This document shows, piece after piece, positions 45,679 to 56,676 of a DNA stretch of 64,000 bases. The stretch lies in contig JAUFSD010000016.1 of the NCBI GenBank assembly GCA_033030425.1, positions 1,426,001 to 1,490,000 on the forward strand. The letters run 5' to 3'. The notes under the pieces were generated by a model, which made no database searches, was not told the DNA's origin, and worked only from the letters and a program-made list of their open reading frames with translations. The first letter of the stretch is position 1, and each line of letters starts with the position of its first letter. The stretch comes from Verpa conica. Taxonomy: Eukaryota > Ascomycota > Pezizomycetes > Pezizales > Morchellaceae. Both the position numbers and the translations under genes were made by a program.

Positions 45679-46420
45679 TACCGTATAAACTGGCGAGACT
45701 CATAATGGCGCTAAGACGTCCAAACAAAGTGTGGCTATGTTCTGGCCCGTTGGGGGGACCTGCCTATCGGGGGGACGTCCCCTGAACGGGCCAGCCTGGG
45801 AGCAGACGGGTAGGCATCCCCTGAATGGGTTACCTGTTGGAGGGGTACCAGTGTCCCCCATATGGGTAGGTGATAAATCATGTCTTAATTAATACAGGCA
45901 ATCCTAAATAAATTAAGTTAGTAGTCAGAAAAATATCAGCCTATCCTGAGATTCTTTTAGAGTTTTTTGTGATTTTATAAGCAATGTACTTGGGTAAAAT
46001 GGGGTAAAATGGCCATTTACTAGGGTAAAATAGCTGTCTACCCATTCAGGGTATGTAGTGTGTCCCTCCAATGGGTAGCCCATTGAGGGGATGCCCTATA
46101 AAACTGATTTATAGCTACCCATTGGAGGGATATCCCCCCAACAGGTAGCCCATTGGGGGGATATCCCTCCAACAGGCTGGCCCGTCGAGGGGACGTCCCC
46201 CCGATAGGCAGCGTCCCCCGAACGGGCCAGAACAGCTAGATGATCTTACTGTGAATGGGTCTGTAGCACTGTCTTTGCCACTCGCTACACCAAGGAAGAG
46301 ATTTCACTCGCCTTTCTTTGCTAACTTGGGGGTAGGGACTGCTTTTTCTAGATAAGTAGCTACGCCACTTCTTATTTCAACCTCTTAGCGTCATTATGAG
46401 TCTCACCAGTTTATACGGTA
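45679..46420. mobile_element. MITE family G, interrupted by a nested MITE
   Basis: The outer inverted repeats are CCGTATAAACTGGCGAGACT continuing CATAATGGCGCTAAGA, mirrored at the right by TCTTAGCGTCATTATGAG then TCTCACCAGTTTATACGG, about 36 bp with few mismatches. TA lies outside both ends. Without the insert at 45738-46234 the element would be about 240 bp. Non-coding. Confidence 0.8.
45738..46234. mobile_element. MITE family F, copy 2, nested in family G
   Basis: The TGTTCTGGCCCGTTGGGGGG start and GAACGGGCCAGAACA end match copy 1 at 23703-24083. GCTA flanks each side, which again fits a 4-bp target duplication. Repeated GGGACGTCCC-like and GGGTAGCCCATTG motifs fill the sub-terminal regions. 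Internal sequence (TTAATTAATACAGGCA; TTTTTTGTGATTTTATA) corresponds to copy 1 in inverted orientation. Confidence 0.8.
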
Positions 46421-46559
46421 ATATTGTAATTTTATTTCTCCAGAAAGCTTAAGTAATCAGACAGGCCATTTCCACAATAGGAGCTAAAATTCAAATCAAT
46501 AACGATAAGAAAAAGATCAACTCAGACCTACAGATGAAGTCTGCATAGAAAATACCGCC

Positions 46560-47291
46560 CTAATTTCCTATCCCCTCTCCAATGGACCAGTACGACTTGA
46601 ATAACTCCACTTCTTTATCCACTAACCCCTTCGCCTCCTCCTCTCTCCAGCCTGTTCTATCACCATCTTCCCTAAGTCTAAAGCTCTCCTCTCTAAACAC
46701 AGATGGACACTCCACCAACTCTGGATCACCGATGACAGCCTTCAGTGGGGCCAACGACTCATCCACCTCCCCTGCTAAAGTGATTTTAAATGTCGCTGGA
46801 AAGATATCCGTTCCAACCCAGAATAACGCTACCACTGACGTCCAGTGATACTCCACGCCATTTTCTCCCATAACGTCACCGCTCAAATCCATCAATTCTT
46901 TGACCGCTGGCTCTACATGTGGTTCGATTTCCGCACGGAGGGCCTCAAGGGGTACCTTGGCTTCCATCTCAATACTCTGATGGGCACTTGCGACTGGAGG
47001 AACAGTTATCCCCCGCCGTTGAGCAACTAGTTCGAAGAGCTTCATTACGCCAGTGACATGCTGGTACGTGACAACAATAGCGTCATTGCGGAGGCGCTTT
47101 TCAGATTGTGGGACTATGGATAGAAGATGTGCAAGGTAGCGGATGCACCAGCGGTGATATAAGAGGTTATTTAGGAAAAAGAGATCGTAGCCCGGGTCCG
47201 GGCCAATCGTGGTGAGGCGGGTGATATTAGACCCGGCAATGGTAGTTGGGGAGAGGTCGAGAGACCAAACTTCTGCGAGTGTAGATGACAT
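46560..47291 (-). CDS. Hypothetical protein, 243 residues, unrecognised
   Basis: One uninterrupted frame runs from the ATG at 47291 to the stop at 46560. The composition is protein-like: MSSTLAEVWSLDLSPTTIAG, a YHRWCIRYLAHLLS segment, a central acidic stretch rich in Glu and Val, and ELFKSYWSIGEG at the end. There is no signal peptide, membrane segment or cofactor motif. The length and intact frame make a real gene likely. I cannot assign a family. The nearest neighbours are the MITE nest and the permease, which give no clue. Confidence 0.6.
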   Translation of the reverse strand: MSSTLAEVWSLDLSPTTIAGSNITRLTTIGPDPGYDLFFLNNLLYHRWCIRYLAHLLSIVPQSEKRLRNDAIVVTYQHVTGVMKLFELVAQRRGITVPPVASAHQSIEMEAKVPLEALRAEIEPHVEPAVKELMDLSGDVMGENGVEYHWTSVVALFWVGTDIFPATFKITLAGEVDESLAPLKAVIGDPELVECPSVFREESFRLREDGDRTGWREEEAKGLVDKEVELFKSYWSIGEGIGN

Positions 47292-49073
47292 CTGGAGTAC
47301 TGGAGTGGCTTGTAGCTTAGATGGGAGGACTAGTAGATGTTCTTGTGGTATTAAAAATGGGGAAATTGGGGGCAGAATATATAGGCTACTCGGGTGCTGG
47401 ATTAAGAGTCGATGCAGCCCTACACTTAGTCTCCAATAGAAGTCGGCTTTCTAGGCTACTTTCCCTGAATGGGGATTAAATCCCAACCACCATAAGCACA
47501 CCTAGTTAGGTCATTCATTCCCTTAAAAATATATGTATGAAGGATTCTAAACTAGGCGAGGCTTGCATACAGGTGCAAATCGGAGAATATCCTCCTAGCC
47601 CTATCTAATCGCAAGACAATGCGAGGATAACATAGGGTCGCATGTTGGCGCTTGGACCGAGTTGCCAACCTGGGTTGACCTTTCCAGAAGTGTAAATAAA
47701 TTCCCACCTGCATAAGCTTATTTTGTAGCCAGCAAGCCCAATAATTCCTTATTTGAGTGTAATTCTGCAGAACTGTGAGATGTAGTAAGCAATACGAGAA
47801 AGATTTACTAGTATTGCACTTTATTGAGGAAATTTATACCTAATTAGGGAGCTTTCCCCTCGGTACAGAGAGTATACTGTTTACGAATAATCAGACTAGC
47901 CCTGAGAGTGGAAGATTATAGCCAATACTCTTCCAAGGATTTACGGAATCTGATCAGTTAGTGACAATTGAGTATAGTCATCCCCACGATAGATACAACA
48001 TTAAGAGAAAGGGAGCTGTGTCTAGTTACACCCTAGCGGAGGTGGGTTGGGTGTGCGGTGCGCGGAGGTCTCACACTTGAGAGTACTAGGCGAAGGCCCT
48101 ACGCCTACTATACTCCTAAGGGTACCTATGCTCCATACTCTATTTATATCTCAGAGGATTGGGGCATAGACCACGATATAATTCAGCGGATATACTCTAT
48201 ATCGCGGGCTATTCCCTCTATCTATATCTATATATAGATAGACAATACTAAGAGATATCAGGAAGAAACAGCGGATAGCCGAGAGCTCTACATTCGTCAA
48301 CTATCATGAACCTTTGAATGGGCAGCATGGGTAAGAAATACGACTGGCCCGGCCCAGCCCAAGTTAATAGAACAAAGCTTAGTAAATAAGCCTAGCTAAC
48401 TAATAGTACTTCATAAATACCCCAGGGCCCTTAAAGACCGATTGGTCCGCTGGTACATAGACGTCTAAAGCTTGACTCAAGCTGATTTCTACATGCTTCC
48501 ATAGCCAGCCTAATTGAACTATTTGCCCGGGCTCATGCCCCTTAGAGCCCAGCCAGCCCAGCCACTAAAAATACTCTCCCTGCTCGGCCCAAGTATAGGT
48601 CGGCTTATTAGAAGGCCTGGTATTATACATAAGAGGAGGCTGGAAGATGCACTTATAATTGCACAGGTGAGGGGGTGGAGGTATATCTATCCCGCCGGTC
48701 ATGTTTGGGGATTAATAAACTAACCAATTGCTTTTAGGGATATGAAGGGGAGATTAGATGAATTTATGTGTAGGAGCCTTTGGAGTGATGTCTATTTGAA
48801 GTACAGAATGTAGTATTAAAATATATTCCTTTAGTGTTTGTGGTTGGGATCGGTCTCCCAAAAGAACCAGGGAACCGCGCCAAGATACCGCCCAAACCAA
48901 TTAAATCCCACTAATCTACCCTTGATTTAATTTTATAGAACTAGTGGACCACTAGGCGAGTCCTGTCTTTCGTTTTTACAACTTATTTGGCACCTATTGA
49001 ACAGATCCCTTCTCACTACCTTCCTATCTATACCAGTCGGGTTGCTGTGAGAACCGCCTCCTAACTTTTCCGA
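47292..49073. other. Intergenic region
   Basis: There is no supported gene. A small palindromic TATCTATATATAGATA stretch lies near 48220-48240. GC-rich words of the GGCCCGGCCC type near 48340-48360 and 48525-48600 resemble hAT-MITE ends at 51900 but without clear termini. Confidence 0.4.
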
Positions 49074-50849
49074 TTATCCTTTGACCTTCCTGATTGATAT
49101 AAATCTAGTCCCATCAGAGTGGACCTCAACGCTTTCCTCTAAATGGTACCCTTTCCACCTCGGCATCGCGATCGACCATACATACCAGTATACAAACCCA
49201 GTGGCAAGTCTTTAGAAAACACCTTAGTATAACCTACTATAAGTAGAAGGGGGGGAAGCTCACATTCCGATCGCAACCAATGCATAAGTACCATACCACA
49301 ACCCGAATTCTCCCTTATTAGTACCTTTAGGTGGTACAAATGGTGCCGCTACTAAAGCAAGGCAAACCGCAATCCGGAGCCATACGGCGGGAAGCCACGC
49401 CCTGAATGGCCGTTTAAGGCTCGGCTGGGTCCACCGCAGCCATAAAAGACCGGAAGTAACGGCCAAAGCGAAGACTTGTGAAGGATAAGCTTCTACGTTT
49501 AGGATAAAGGAGTAGACATCGCCGGGTGGTGGTATAACAATAACTAAGAAGCTAGGGATAAAGAGTACTATAAGACCACCAAGAGGGGCGTTGAAAGGTC
49601 GTGAGGATGACAGAAAACGGGAGAATGGAAGGAAACCCTGCCGGGCAATTTCTTGGTTGACGCGAGACTTTTATCGTGTAAGTTACTATACCTCCGGACA
49701 AACAAGTAATGAAATGTAGAAACCCACCAGACTAAAAGAAGCAACCATTACACTACCAGCAACAGAAACCGATATTAGAAGGGGCAGCACCGTCCCTCCA
49801 AGTTTAGGGCCAAACAGCTTATCAAAAAAGAGCCCGGCAATTAGCTCACCGCCACTCTTGATCTCCTCCATTGGGACAATCACAAAGTAGGCGCAGTTGA
49901 CCAAGAGATATAACATACACACACTCCCCAATGCAGATGGTGTCACGGTCTTTAGCGTTTTAACTGGATCTGTTACTTCGTTCATAACATTGTTGACACT
50001 GTCATACCCGTCATAGGCAAAGATAACTTTGAAGATAGCCAAGGATAGTGAACCCCAGCCCCAGTTTGAGCCCTCCCAAAGAGAGTCCCATGTTGAGTGA
50101 ACTGGGTCAGATTTCGCGACTCCATGTGGTGACAGCGGGAATAGGACGACAACGAGTGCCGTCAAAACCATAAAGCACATCAGAACAAGCTTGAACCAGC
50201 CAAGAACGTTCTGAATTAGGATGCCTGCCTTAAGGAAACACCCATGAACCACGACCGCAAAGACTAATAATCCAACCGCAGCAAACTTTCTCGCGAACGC
50301 CGTCTGTTCGATCCCTAAACAAAAAAGAATATACTGGCTGAAAACAACACAGTTACCGGCGACCAAATTCGTCATCGCCTTTGCGGCGATCATAACGGAC
50401 ATGAGAAATCGAGGTCGGCGATAAATAAACTCAAGGTAAACTTTGTCTCCACCGCTCCGAGGAAACATGCACCCGAACTCCAGCGAGACAACCAGCCCAC
50501 AAGCCGCGATCCCCGCTCCTATTAGCCAGACAAGTAGAGACAACCCGATACTTCCAGTCGACCTGGCGACTGTACCGGGGATTGCAAAAATGCCGGATCC
50601 TACCATGCGGGACATGATGATGATGTATGCAGAGGTCCAGGATATATTCCGGCCCACCGTTGATGTTCCCGGTAGGAGTTCCCCTCCAGCTCGAAGTCCT
50701 TCATGAACAGAACTGCCATCATCACCATCGCTGCCGTAGCTAGGGAGATCGTCATGGGGATGCTGGCGCCGCAGTAGCGTGTCTCTATCGTATTCTCCTG
50801 CAAGGAGGTGTCTCCCCTGTTCAATATTAATGATAGAATCGGGGGACAT
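49074..50849 (-). CDS. Amino-acid permease, high-affinity methionine permease (Mup1)-like, 3 exons
   Basis: Exons 50849-49728, 49667-49264 and 49209-49074 give about 553 residues, near the usual Mup1 length. The hydrophilic N-terminus ends before the first membrane segment, where the family motif MSRMVGSGIFAIPGTV stands. Further hallmarks are LEFGCMFPRSGGDKVYLEFIY, AYDGYDSVNNVMNEVTDPVKTLK, VNQEIARQGFLPFSRF and a final segment ending MPRWKGYHLE. About 12 membrane helices are expected. It would sit in the plasma membrane and import methionine or another amino acid with protons. Both introns use AAG 3' splice sites (49668-49670 and 49210-49212), supported by reading-frame and family continuity. 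Substrate specificity is inferred from the family only. Confidence 0.85.
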
Positions 50850-51899
50850 AGGAAACTTTGTTGATTGAGCTGGTGCGTGTTCCCGAGTGGTAACCTTGGA
50901 GAGTACGCGTGTCAGGGGTGATGGATTAGGTTGTTATGGATAGTTGACTAGGAAGCGAGGAGGACCGGGAGGCGAGGCAACAAAAACTACTCAACCTATA
51001 ATTAAGAGCATTCCTCTTTATATAGTATCTTTTTGAGCTACACTAAATAGTCCTAATGAAAATAATATCTATCCACTTCCAACAAAAGTATTGAGAAAAG
51101 CTTGTATGTGGGTAATCTATATACCCTGCGCCCGCATAAGTTTAATATTATCCTTCAGGTTGCCAACTATAAATTCTAGGGAATTTGAGCAGATATAAGC
51201 TCTTAGCATATTATTTGAATTAATCTGCTATTTAGAACTATAAAGACATACTTCAGGTCTTTTCGCTTCCCAGTCAACTACTCGTGCTTCCGCGCCAAGA
51301 AGTGGCCATGTGACATATTTTTGGTGGGTTTTGCTCTATATCAGTCACATGTTCACTTCTTGGCCCGGAAGCACGAGTGCGTTATGGATTATGTTACGGA
51401 TTTGGGTGGCTATAGTTTTGTTCTATTACTATCACGCCTTTATTGCATTTTATTGCGTCACGGATCTGAGTGATTGTTATTTCCCTTTCGTAATACTTCC
51501 TTGTGTCGCGGGTATTGGCAATCAGCCTAGGCGGAATTAGTATTGGAATATTAATGTCAGCATAAGGTTTCCCTACTGCAGTAACAAACATCTCTTAACG
51601 AAACTGACCCCTCTTTTTGAATTGATAAATCTATAAAGACTTTTTCTGATAATATAATATTTAATAATACAAAATAATACCTAGCTCTACCTGGCCTCTA
51701 TAGGCTGTATTAGGGCCCCATCAAGAAAATCCAACCGGACCTTCGCTTGACCTATTGCGGCCTGGACTAGTTTCAAACGTCCACGAGAAATATGGTACCG
51801 CAAAAGAAACCATAGGTGGGCACTATTACAGCCACTTGACCCCACGGCTCACCCCAGAACCTCCTCTAGGCATGAGTAGGCACTGCTGGTAAATACCCC
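50850..51899. other. Intergenic region, permease promoter side
   Basis: No gene is supported. Inverted words (GAAGTGGCCATGTGACATA at about 51300 against TCACATGTTCACTTCTTGGC at about 51344) form a small imperfect hairpin, and ACTCGTGCTTCCG/GGAAGCACGAGT (51278/51370) extend it to about 100 bp. It may be a short MITE. Confidence 0.4.
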
Positions 51900-52051
51900 C
51901 AGAGGTTTAAATGGGCCGGCCCATTAATTAATTCGGGCCGGCCCAGCCACCTTTTATGTGGCCCGGGCCAGCAATCACCATACTAAATTAATTATTGGGC
52001 CAGGCCGGGCCACCCTAGTTTTGAGCCCGGGCCGGCCCATTTAAACCTCTG
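51900..52051. mobile_element. hAT-type MITE family H, copy 1
   Basis: The ends CAGAGGTTTAAATGGGCCGG and complementary CCGGCCCATTTAAACCTCTG are perfect inverted repeats. An 8-bp flank repeat (AATACCCC at the left, AATAACCC at the right, one mismatch) fits hAT transposition. The interior has GGGCCGGGCC-type words. It is 152 bp. The same element lies in the opposite orientation at 52948-53077. Confidence 0.85.
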
Positions 52052-52502
52052 AATAACCCTCGAAAATTTCAGAGAGATCGACCCTGCAGTAGGGGTATTT
52101 TGTACCAAAACTTGCAGAATTGATGTCCAGAACGCTAGAAAGGCAGCCTTTCTTTGATCAAGACAGCTGTAACCCCCCGCATCAATGGGCCGAATTCAAT
52201 TAGATTATACGGTATCGAGTTTTTTGTTGCCCACCCTGAACGAGTTGAAGGGGTTATAAAATGTCTTGTGAGCGGCTGCTTTGCTCAAGGCGTACAACGC
52301 CCTACTTAGTAAAGATCCCACCAAGGGCGTCGCATTCCAGCAAGCGTATCTGGGTAGAATAGGAAAACGCTTAACTTAAGTTTATGAGCCTTTTTACATA
52401 GTGTGCTGCGTGGTAAGGGATAGTTTGGCTGTAAGCGATTTCCCCTGGCCCAATTGCAACCATGGGCAAGCGATTGATTTTAGCATAATTCGTTTACTAG
52501 AG
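52052..52502. other. Spacer between MITEs
   Basis: About 450 bp with no recognisable gene or repeat. Confidence 0.4.
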
Positions 52503-52644
52503 TACTATGGGGGTAGGGGAAAGTCTGTTGACACCTGGCTGTGGTGGCACATGCTTTTCCTAGGAGATAGCCAATAGTTTTGCGTGGGAACCGGCGCCAC
52601 CACTGCCACTGTTGACAGACTTACATACACCTGCCCCCGTAGTA
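52503..52644. mobile_element. MITE family A, copy 2
   Basis: The ends TACTATGGGGGTAGGGGAAA and the complementary TGCCCCCGTAGTA are flanked by TA. The internal GTCTGTTGACACC and GACAGACTTACATACACC blocks and a CACCACTGCCAC word tie it to copies at 732-858 and 53390-53460. It is 142 bp with no ORF. Confidence 0.75.
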
Positions 52645-52947
52645 CAAGCAGATTACCAGGAGGCTTTATAATATAGACTACAGCACCTAATATTGGCACT
52701 ATTAGTATGGTGTGGCATTTACCCTATAGTAACGCACAACAGAGGTTTGCTTGGGTCGGCCCGGACCAGATTATGAAATACAGTGGCTTGGATCCAGACA
52801 AATAAAAGTGGCCCGGGACCGCACAGGTACTGAATAGCCTAGTCTTTTAGTTACTTGCATGAGGAGGTGTGAAGATTTACCATCTATGACCAAGTCATCC
52901 TTTTTTCCCCCCTTGTCTTTCGCGTTGAAGTCTTTCTTTTCAACTAG

Positions 52948-53077
52948 CAGAGGTTTAAATGGGCCGGCCCGGGCTCAAAACTAGGGTGGCCCGGCCTGGC
53001 CCAATAATTAATTTAGTATGGTGATTGCTGGCCCGGGCCACATAAAAGGTGGCTGGGCCGGCCCATTTAAACCTCTG
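52948..53077. mobile_element. hAT-type MITE family H, copy 2
   Basis: Perfect CAGAGGTTTAAATGGGCCGG terminal repeats as in copy 1, here inverted relative to it. The 8-bp target duplication TCAACTAG is exact (52940-52947 and 53078-53085). It is 130 bp; copy 1 has about 20 extra bases near one end. Confidence 0.9.
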
Positions 53078-53389
53078 TCAACTAGTCAATAAAACATTTA
53101 GTTGATCCGGCTAATTTAGGCTCTGGCCGCCCGGACTATGAGGTGATAGCCCGGATGGTCTAATAAAATCCCTAGCTAATTATAATAATTTAGGGGCGCG
53201 CTGTCTCTTGTATGTATCTGATTTCTGCGGCCTTAACGATAACCACCTCTCTTAGGGCTATACTTAAAAGGCACTTGGTAAAGAACACTCAAAAGATCTC
53301 GGCAGTAGGAAGATTTTCGCGGTGCATTAACCAATATTCAACTCTCAAAGTCGAGCTACTTGTATTCCTCTCATTAGTTTTAACAATTC

Positions 53390-53460
53390 TACTTCGGGGG
53401 TAAGTCTGTCCCGAAATAGGCGCCACCACTGCCACATGGGGACAGACTTTCCCCGAAGTA
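53390..53460. mobile_element. MITE family A, copy 3 (internally deleted, 71 bp)
   Basis: The ends TACTTCGGGGGTAAGTCTGT and complementary GACAGACTTTCCCCGAAGTA are TA-flanked. The interior CGAAATAGGCGCCACCACTG equals the reverse complement of part of copy 1, so it is a shorter inverted derivative. It lies about 120 bp before the kinase start codon and may sit in the promoter or 5' UTR. Confidence 0.8.
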
Positions 53461-53583
53461 TGTCTTGGCTCCACTAAACAGCAGGTCATGCCAACACAGC
53501 ACCAACTTATCAACCCGACACTCAACTTCGAGTCTAAGAAATATATGGGTTCTCAGCTCTTCAACTAATAAAATATACGGACA

Positions 53584-54782
53584 ATGACTCTCATATTCAG
53601 TGAATACGATCCTTACAAACTCATCACCGAGTTCAACGGCGGCGGTTGCTATACACACAGACTGCGTGACCCCACAGGGGAGCATCTACGGGCCGAGACT
53701 TGGAAAAGGGTGAAGGAGGTTGGTAAAGGCGCATTCGGTACCGTATGGGAGGAAGTATGTGTGGAGACCAGGGAGCTTAGGGCGGTAAAGCAAATACACA
53801 AGTCGCAGATCAAGACTACAGAACTACTCGCATTAACAAAATTGTCACAAGTTAGTATCATCTCTGTTATTAGTGCTCACTACATTGCTCAACACATCAC
53901 TCATACACCTAGCCATAGTTCCCACAATACTTCGTCAAGTTTTTTGGATGGTTCCGAGACGAAGAGTATGTCTACCTTGCTATGGAGTACCTTCAATGTG
54001 GCGACTTGGCAGCTCTTCTCGAGGGGGTAGCCCTGAGTGAGAATGCGGTGAAGTCAGTTACAACGCAGTTGCTTGATGGTATAAACGTCATGCACGAGAA
54101 CGATTTATGTCACCGGGATCTGAAGCCACAAGTTAGTTTTTCAGTGATCCTCCCCAACTCTATGTAGTGTTCGTCTTTGCGCGGATCTCCGATTCTTCTA
54201 GGGCGCAGATCTCCCCATGACGAACACTAGCCCTATAGGCGGAGCTAATGAATAAAATAGAATATCCTAATTATTCAATGGATACCACTTAAGGTAAAGA
54301 TCAGTGACTTTGGTATCACAAAGCAGGTTGGAGGCGGAACGGATCTAAAAACAATAGCCGGGAGTCTTGGTTACCTTGCGCCGGAGATCATGGGGTACTT
54401 AAACTCCGAAACCTCAATATATACAAATGCCGTTGATATCTGGTCACTAGGGTGTGTGGTTTACATGATGATCACCAAAGAAGTTCCATTTCCGGAGCCT
54501 CGACAACTCCTTGACTATACTACGGCCAGAATTTCGTTCCCCGAAAAAAAGCTGAAGGACAAAGGTAGTACGGCTACCGAATTCATTGCTAGTCTCATCG
54601 TGCCACTTCCACAGGATAGATTAACTGCGAAAGAGGCGCGGGAGCACCCATGGGTTAATTCCGAGCCGGATATGACGTTCTGGGAGGATCATCCAGCTGT
54701 GATAATTCCAGTAGAGGTTACGCCAATATTAGGTACTGTTACGGGAAAATATAAAAACATCCCGGACTCTGAACCAGTGTAG
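53584..54782 (+). CDS. Serine/threonine protein kinase, 3 exons
   Basis: Exons 53584-53850, 53919-54131 and 54261-54782 encode about 333 residues. After a 40-residue leader, the kinase domain has VGKGAFGTVWEE (P-loop), LRAVKQI (ATP-binding Lys), CHRDLKPQN (catalytic loop), KISDFG (Mg2+ binding), GYLAPEIMG (APE) and DIWSLGCVVYMM. Subdomain XI ends at LTAKEAREHPW. The second intron (54132-54260) interrupts KPQ|N and contains a 65-bp MITE. The sequence resembles CAMK/CHK2-type kinases, but the exact subfamily is unclear. The frame stops at TAG (54780-54782); coding-like sequence continues downstream, so the protein may originally have been longer. No activation partner is evident. Confidence 0.85.
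54165..54229. mobile_element. Small MITE inside a kinase intron
   Basis: TAGTGTTCGTC and GACGAACACTA are perfect inverted ends, with a second inner inverted pair (GCGCGGATCTCC, GCGCAGATCTCC in partial inversion). It is 65 bp, lies wholly within intron 2 of the kinase gene, and enlarges that intron to 129 nt. It is removed by splicing, so it should be tolerated. Confidence 0.65.
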
Positions 54783-54827
54783 GACATTAGGACGGCTAAT
54801 CAGGTGACCACCTCAGGGTCCAAAATA

Positions 54828-56676
54828 ATGCAAACCCCCGATGTACAACAAGGTAAGGCCCCTATAATATATTCAGGCTTTATTTAATAGGCTGATATCT
54901 CAACCAGCAAAAACAGGGCAAGATCAAATTACGGTAGCCGCCAATGGACAACGGGAAAGCGTCCAAAATATGGTAAAAGAAAGTGTGGAGACCTCCACGA
55001 CTAGGATTAATGGGTACACAATAATACCCGGGAATAGACGTATGCGGGTGCCGTCAGTCGGGCTCTGGGAGGATGTGAGGGTTTACGACTACGGTCTTCA
55101 GCCTGGTCAAGTATCCGGGTATAACATGGGTGTAGTTACAAGGACATATAAAGATTTTGGGGGCACCCTATATTCTTCCCAGAACCCCTCCAGCAGGGAG
55201 CTTTTTACTTTGAACTCTGATAAGCCACCATCTTTACCAGTTATGTATGTACATCCGCATCCAGCCCCTATTACAAATTTTTATTTCCTGAAGCTGAGAT
55301 GTGGTCATAGAGATATTCCGGGTTGCTCTAGGGCTAGGGTACACCCTTGTAGCCAATATCGAGGACTGAAATTCGAGCTAACATGAGCCCTGTGCGCCAT
55401 ACTAGGATTTCATAGGAGTAATTGCGCGCGAAAACAACTGGAGTAATGATGTCAAATGCAGGATTTTGGATATAGTTCCATCACTACTGGATGAAGGCCA
55501 GCGCCTGCGCATCACCTTTAATACTGGTGTATCCTATATTCATGGTCTAGCTGGTACTGACAGCCAAACTGATATCGATAGTCTTACCCCGGCGATAGCT
55601 TTTGTTGTTGCTCTACCCTATTTCGGTATTTTTGAGACAGGGTGGGATCAACCTCTGGTGGAGAGTTTGAGTTTATTTGAATACGGCTTTCGAAGGAGGG
55701 ACGAGAGGAGGAAGAATAAAGGCCAACAAAAGATTCTAGTACATCAAATATGGTTCATGTTTTTCGTTAGTGGTTAGGAGCCCCCACTAACACAAAGGCG
55801 GTTTTGCACTGATACTTTGAGAATAGAGATAGATATCATTGCGATTTTTAGGTCTAGAGAAGACGAGGACCCTAACAGGCCGCAACAACGTTATCCGCTC
55901 CAGGAGAGAGTATGCGGATTCCAGGTGCTTATACATATGGTCTCAAACATTCTAGAGCTTTCTCAAGAGGGATGCCTTGAATTTTTCAGTTATGTAGTGT
56001 CCGAAATGGTTCATTCTCCTTTCATGACATTTAACAGTGGAACATTATTTTAATATAAGTATGTGGGCTATAGGGATTTCAGGTGATCAGTGATATCGGA
56101 ATCGGGTCACGACCACAAGATGGCGGGGAATTACTCAAAAAGATTGGTGAACTTGTAATTGATATAAGATTTTTGAAGAGGGTAGTAGAATCACAGATCA
56201 GTGTCCTAGGGGAGCTTAAAGCGTACTATGGTACTAAACCTCAAAAGCCATCAGTAGAACTTGTTAACCGAATGTAGTGAATATTTTATCATCCATCACC
56301 CATAAGAAAGAGGAGATAATACCCGCCCTAGAGATGATTGGTGAGGTTGTCAAAGATTCGAGCAACTTTTCCAAAAAGCTCGATTATCTGTTGGAGACTA
56401 TAGAAAGCTCAAAAAAAGAAGTATTCTACCTTCCCCGACTGATTAGTGGAATTGGGACACTAAATGATGTATCAGTACGAGACATTTTTGAACGACTTGC
56501 GCGAAGCTGAGAGGGACATGATTCAAGAAATGAGAGCTGAAGAAATGCTTCTACAACAACGTCATCAACAGGTGGCCCAAGAACAAAGTGCTTTTGAGAT
56601 AATCCAAGCGCAGAGAACTCGGAGAGATTGGAGCAGGCGGATCACGAGATTCATGCGTCGACCATTCAGGCCTTGA
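54828..56676 (+). pseudogene. Decayed or multi-exon coding region downstream of the kinase
   Basis: A series of protein-like frames follows the kinase. In the kinase frame, beyond its TAG, comes an ATG at 54828, a plausible 55-nt intron (54853-54907) and a frame to 55386 (NGYTIIPGNRRMRVPSVGLW). Next, 55406-55777 contains ILDIVPSLLDEGQRLRI and ILVHQIWFMFF. Then 55811-56053 has a leucine-rich segment, 56083-56277 has LLKKIGELVIDIRFLKRVV, and 56277-56510 and 56464-56676 have helical, coiled-coil-like sequence ending in FMRRPFRP. I could not connect all parts with clean splice sites, and frames overlap at 56277 and 56464-56510, suggesting frameshifts. The order loosely recalls fungal CorA-like domain proteins (DQLWLWIL-like motif), at low confidence. 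It may be the ancestral C-terminal half of the kinase gene. Confidence 0.45.

Noticed and set aside
47440..47500. Possible tRNA (GGGGATTAAATCCC region)
   Set aside because: The loop lacks the TTCRA consensus and there is no matching acceptor stem or A box.
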